DNA of 64,000 nucleotides from Trogon surrucura. Its lineage: Eukaryota; Chordata; Aves; Trogoniformes; Trogonidae. Below, one piece after another: positions 59,250-64,000 of this stretch. The stretch covers positions 12,879,001 to 12,943,000 of the forward strand of contig CM036618.1 of NCBI GenBank assembly GCA_020746105.1, in the 5' to 3' direction. The stretch's first letter is position 1, and the number at the start of each line of letters is the position of its first letter. The position numbers and the translations under genes were made by a program. The notes under the pieces were generated by a model. It was given only the letters and a program-made list of their open reading frames with translations. It had not been told where the DNA came from and searched no databases.

Positions 59250-60211
59250 TGTCACGGATTTGAATAGGGGTGGCTTCTTGTAAAACTTCCAGAGCCTTTC
59301 CCAGCCCAGGTAAAAGTTGGACTCGATCCTGGACAAGGCCAGGCCAATCAGTGCCTCTGTGATCAAGGAATTTAAGAGGGGAAACCTGTTGGGCCAGGCT
59401 CTTTTTTTTTTTGTCCTTTTATGTGTGCTTTGTCTTCTGTGTTGGAGTTTTTGTGTTTAGAGAATGGAGAAGGTGAGAGAAGAGAAAAACACGAGGTTGG
59501 TGCGAAAGGGCGGGGGAAAAGCACGGGAGTAGAGCATTTTCTCAGAGTCGTGTGGTGAGTGAGATGTCAGGGATTGCCTGGGAGCTGAGGGCATTAATGG
59601 TGGTGAAATGTCCAGGATACAGCAGCACATGGAGAATCCCATGTGTGGGGAAGAAAGAGACCACACAGGAGCAGAGGATGTGCCTGAAGCAACCTGAAAC
59701 CCCAAGGAGGATGTCACACTGGTGAGAAGAATTCACGTGAAGGGAAAGAATTTCCTCCTGTGAGATGAACACCACGTGGCAGCAGGGAAACGCTGCAAGA
59801 AGCCCTCTTTCCCAAAAAGGAAGGACTGCCATGGAAAATGAATAATGGTCAGCCACATGACACCCCTTCAACCCCTTGCACCAATGGGAGGGGAGGAGGT
59901 AGCTGGGAAGAAAGGAGGGGTGGAGAGGGAAGTATACTTAAGATCGGATTGTATTTATTTTCTCTCACTATCCTGCTCTGATCTAGTAAACTAGCGGTGG
60001 TAAATTAAATTTATCTTTTCTACCCAAGTTTGCTCTGGTTTTCACCCATGACCATGAGCGGTGAATGAACCCTCCTTGTCCTAATCCAAATCCTTGAGCC
60101 TTTTTAGTTGAATTTTTTCTCCCTCCATATTCCTGTGGGGACAGGGGTAGGCGGAGGAGTAAGCGAGTGACCATGTGTTGCCAGCCCAGGCAGCCAGTTC
60201 AAACCACGACA
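59250..60211 (+). mobile_element. solo LTR of an avian ERV (class III/ERVL-like)
   Basis: A 962-bp unit starts with tgtcacgg and ends with ccacgaca. The ends are TG...CA and form an imperfect 8-bp inverted terminus. It is bounded by identical ctaaa pentamers. Its G+C content is higher than the flanks, and its first two-thirds are purine-rich on the plus strand. A pyrimidine- and AT-rich part then includes ggtaaattaaatttatc, the position where related bird LTRs carry AATAAA. The order of blocks matches a common bird LTR family as I know it. Five-base duplications are typical of ERVL-type integrases. I infer plus-strand sense from the position of the polyA-like region. No retroviral genes adjoin it, so it is a solo LTR. 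Confidence 0.8.
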
Positions 60212-60216
60212 CTAAA
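60212..60216. repeat. 5-bp target-site duplication, right copy
   Basis: ctaaa directly follows the LTR end and matches the left copy at 59245-59249 exactly. Confidence 0.8.
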
Positions 60217-63200
60217 TCAATATCAGAGGTTGTAATTCTTTCTGTAATACAGAGTAGATTTGTGAAACTGAAATAGCTCTTTCTCTAATATACTGTAAAC
60301 TTGTGAAACTGAGAGAATGAAATCCAGTTTTCACTTAGAATCTATCCTGGGAAGCAGGTCTGGATTTATCTTTTATTACTGGATCTTTTAATACTAGATC
60401 TCTGCTGTGTTCCTTTTTTATACTGTAATTTGTATTTGTTCTTTCCCATCATCCAGAGTTTAATTAAAGAAGGTCCCCAGCTCTGAATCCCCTGGATTTG
60501 ATGGTTTGCTGTCATAAGGGAAGGGACATGCCTCCATAGATCACTGACTCCCACTAGTAGGTTTTTCTAACTGTGTTACAGAAGCTGGAAGAGAACTGCA
60601 GATCTAAGTGAATTACTCTCAGTTGATGTTTCGTAAAGTATCTGCATGACCATAATGGGACTTTAACACCTCATCATCTAATTTCAAGGCACTTTGCTGC
60701 TAACAGATTCCCCAGCCCTTACACAGTCTTCCCAGTTCTGTCCCTTCTAGACGTACAACAACCAATCCAGTGTCCACTCATCTCCTTTTCTTGACCTTCA
60801 GCTCAAACCATTCCCACTTACAGGGGGATGTAGTAGCCTCATTGTAATTAAGTTCTGCTCATGCCATGGCTGTATTCATTAGCACATGTGAAAGGTAAAA
60901 GTCAACCTATGTCATGTAACACCTGGTATTAGATGGACTACTTTGGCCAGAGCTTAGTACTCAGCGTGAGAAAATGCATCAGACGTGAGACACTCGTATG
61001 ATAACCTTCAGTTTCTTTAGTAATTCCATCAGTCATTAAAAAACCTGCATGATAGAAATGTTCGATCTTCATATCATAGGACAAATTAATATTTGTTCAG
61101 AGATTCAGTTCAAGTGCTATGTCTGTAGCAGCCTTTGGCAGCACTTCTCATTAGTCCAAGTGAGTATATTATCTTTCTTAATTAGAAATTCTTAAACTTT
61201 TTAGTCATGGGAATTCAAGGGTAACAAAAGAAGAGGAAACATCATGCGATTCATTTTAATTACAGATTTACACACTCTTGGTTGGAATACGAAACCAGAA
61301 GTTGTGGTCTTAATCTAACATTAAATAGATAGTCATGTCTCAGATGTAAAGTACACCAGTGAGAAAATAGAACTAGCCCAGGATATATATGAAAGAAAAA
61401 TTTCTGAGTGCAAGGGAATGAGTAATCACTCAGTGGCACTATGAACGATAGAGTTGACTGAAACGACTGGGAATCTTCCTGTTCATGTGCGAATCTTTAA
61501 CAAGGAACTTAATTCTGCATCTGTGAGTGGATGACACCATATATATATATGGTGACACCACAGTTCACACTGACATCAGGTTGTACATGTCCCTTCCGTG
61601 CTCAGTGCAGCTGAAGAAATTTGGCTGCTTCTGAGGGAAAGGGGTTTGCCTTCCTTGTCTCTACCCACCAGCTCTTATCTCCTCTATCCAAGTTATAAAT
61701 TTGGATATTATCTAGTCGAAGTTGAGATGCAAATAATTAATTATCTTATTAATGTTCCTTACTTGTCCTATGCCCTATTAACTCTTTTAACACAGTTTGC
61801 AATGAAGTGGAGCTATTTAGGTAGTGAAAAATATTTTTGGCAGCTACATTTTCTTCATCAGATGTGTATGTGTCAGTTTGTCCTAAATTTATTCCTCCTT
61901 ACTTTAGACAACATTTATTCCAACTGTCTGAAGGTCAAGGTCCATATCCCCTAACTCCAATCATCTAAAACTTAGACACTTGTAAGTTAGCAATTCCTCT
62001 GGACTTTCTCCCTGATCTTAAGATGCAGAAAGACCCCTTCAGTTTTTTTGTTGGCAGCAAAGGAATCCAAGCCTCTTTACAGTGTTGGGGCTTGTCACGT
62101 GGATGGTTATGGCTCACAGAACTATTGGCTTTACAACACTTGCAGTATATACAGCTGGAAGGAAGGAGATGTAGGTACATCTCACAGACTGACTTCAAGG
62201 GTCATGGAGTCATGTCACCTTTTTTTTTTTTCAATGTGTTTTTCAGGGCAGGTCACGTAGTCCAAACTCTTCGTAATGTAGAATGACATGTGTAACACAG
62301 TTGTTTAGAACAGAAGAGTGGGTGTACACAGGTGTGAACAGAGCACCCAAAACTGATGAGAAAGTATTTGTTCAAAAATGTTAAAGACAAAGGCACCAAT
62401 TGCAGAGAGACTTTAGAAACAAAGCAGTCAGCTTTAAAAGGAGGACAAAGCTCACAAACCTGTAACAGCAGAAAGGATGGGTGAGGGGGTGCAGAATAGA
62501 GATCAATGTAGTCACAGAGAAACAACCAATGCTCAATATGGTGCTGTCAGAAGCCACCCCATGGTGTCACCACCCTGAGCATCCTCCCCTGCGACAACTG
62601 CACCCAAACAGTGATGGGCAGCAGGGTCAGTGAGCAGGGACCCACCGAGTGCACATGTGCAACCTTGGAGATGGTGAGCAGGCACTCCCAGGTGCTATCT
62701 CACAGGGGTTCACCCTCTGTGAGCATCCGAGGTGGCAGGGAGAAACACAGGCTCTCACAGTACTGCAGCACTCTGCGCCCCTGAGACAGGTGCCTGGGCC
62801 TGAAACCCGCACAGGCTGTAGGAAAATGTGTGTGTGTTGTTAAAACATTTTTTTTTTAATTTATTATGCCAGGAAATTTCAAAACCTGTAGGTGTTTATT
62901 AACATTTTTGTGTCTAAAGTTGTGCTTCTTTTTGTTGTATTGTTGATATTAATTCTAAATCTATAGTTCGCTTGTTGTTAAATGTTGTTACTAAATCAAT
63001 AACTCATTTTAATCATGATTTGGTTTAACCAAATGAGCCGAGTAGTTTTCCCCTGCATTGTTATTACCAGATGACATTTAGTTGCCCCCAGTTTCAGGTC
63101 ACTCATGCGTGAGTTTTCATTTCTGGTCCTCAACAAGGAGCAGGTTCCCCCTCTTTCCGGACCGTGCAGTAGGGGCATAATTTTGAAATTCAGCTGCTCA

Positions 63201-64000
63201 GGCTCTGCTTGTCAGTGTAATAAACTCTTTGTTGTCTGACATTGAGAACTTCTCCCTAAATATGAGAAGGCTATTTATTAATTTTTTTTTGTAGTGACAC
63301 CTAAAACTTACTAATAATGTCAGTATATCACATGGTAATGATGATTTCATTAAGATTAAAACAGACAGAAACAATCAGTCTTTTTGACATGTATTGTAAA
63401 TGCCAAGAGGTTCTATCCATCAGAAAGCACAGAGAAAAAAAAATAGGCTGTGCTAAATTTACCTTAAATTCTGGTCCACTTAATGTCTTTCATCAATTTT
63501 TATTGTCTTAGTTTAACAAATGGAATCATAAATAATTCAATCTACATCAGTTGCACTTATTTGCAATTAGAATTTTTTTGGGGTCTCTGTTTTATGAATA
63601 TTTAATAAACTGTGTAACCTTGATGGAAGGATTGCAATTTAGAAGGCCATAATGAATATTTAGAAAGTCTTGCTTTGTGATCTCAACTTCTGATCTTAAA
63701 TTAACATCCAGTAAATCTTTCTGCACAATACTCAGTTCAACAAGTCTAATGTTTTCCTCACCTATAAATACACGGATAATTTCAAGATATGCTTTCTGCT
63801 TCAAATGAACTAGGTGACTTTTTTAAGCTTCTAATAATTATGACCTAAAGTTTTAGAGTACATATTTTAGGGTATGTATTAAAAAATAAAGAAAAAAAAA
63901 AGAAGTTACTATTTACAATGTGTAGTGCGTAGAATAATTCTGTTTCTATGATTCTATATATCAGAAGCTGTTAGAATAGAAACAATTCACTGACAGTTCA
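60217..64000. other. intergenic DNA with one palindrome and a G+C-rich patch
   Basis: No gene is supported. Notable items are the 20-bp palindrome at 61535-61554 and a G+C-rich patch at about 62530-62820. The octamer-like words at 63947-63957 (ttctatgattc) recall a CR1 tail, but no CR1 body is attached. Confidence 0.5.
61535..61554. repeat. 20-bp perfect palindrome around (AT)n
   Basis: caccatatatatatatggtg is identical to its reverse complement. The word tgacacca occurs on both sides (61532-61539 and 61553-61560), so a direct repeat also brackets the centre. Confidence 0.9.

Noticed and set aside
59542..59871. 109-codon minus-strand frame
   Set aside because: Entirely inside the solo LTR at 59250-60211, antisense to the inferred transcription.
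63930..63960. Octamer-like ttctatgattctata as a CR1 tail
   Set aside because: No CR1 3' UTR precedes it, and the surrounding sequence is AT-rich enough for a chance match.

Overview
This window looks like avian nuclear DNA. It is AT-rich, intron-like or intergenic sequence that carries many CR1 non-LTR retrotransposons and several solo LTRs of the kind found in bird endogenous retroviruses. I found no host protein-coding exon, tRNA, rRNA or CpG-island promoter that I can defend. The only long open frames belong to retrotransposons. By my own tally, about 17 CR1 loci cover roughly 11 kb (about 17 %) and five LTR candidates cover about 3 kb (about 5 %). That CR1 density is above what is usual for most birds. 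It would suit a lineage with recent CR1 activity (woodpeckers and relatives are one known case), but the species cannot be fixed from sequence alone.

Layout. 1-3015: AT-rich, nothing recognised. 3016-~6110: a young, 5'-truncated CR1 on the minus strand with an uninterrupted endonuclease plus reverse transcriptase frame (ORF2). 8950-9145: old CR1 remnant. 9256-9774 and 11026-11366: two LTR-like units. 13105-13313: short CR1 with an expanded 8-bp tail. 14620-14957: old plus-strand CR1 core. 18757-19431: young CR1 3' end. 23297-23729: LTR. 24563-24756, 25795-25960, 27457-27697 and 29911-30503: older CR1 pieces. 32300-33232: minus-strand LTR-like unit with CCAAT and TATA boxes and a 25-bp palindrome. 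33233-40325: long stretch without recognised elements. 40326-40408, 41887-42075 and 45297-45413: degraded CR1 pieces. 48991-50340: CR1 with two internal deletions. 52965-55248: a nested composite, in which a young CR1 sits inside an older CR1 whose 5' part is inverted. 56353-57038: young CR1 with a candidate long target-site duplication. 58068-58207 and 58541-59067: older CR1 pieces. 59250-60211: solo LTR with a perfect 5-bp target-site duplication. The rest is unannotated intergenic DNA.

The elements do not form a host gene system. The four youngest CR1 copies (3016, 18757, 53371 and 56353) keep open ORF2 C-termini that differ at only a few residues, which points to one recently active subfamily. 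The most informative structure is the composite at 52965-55248, which records two insertion events and a twin-priming inversion. I found no evidence for a previously undescribed biological system.
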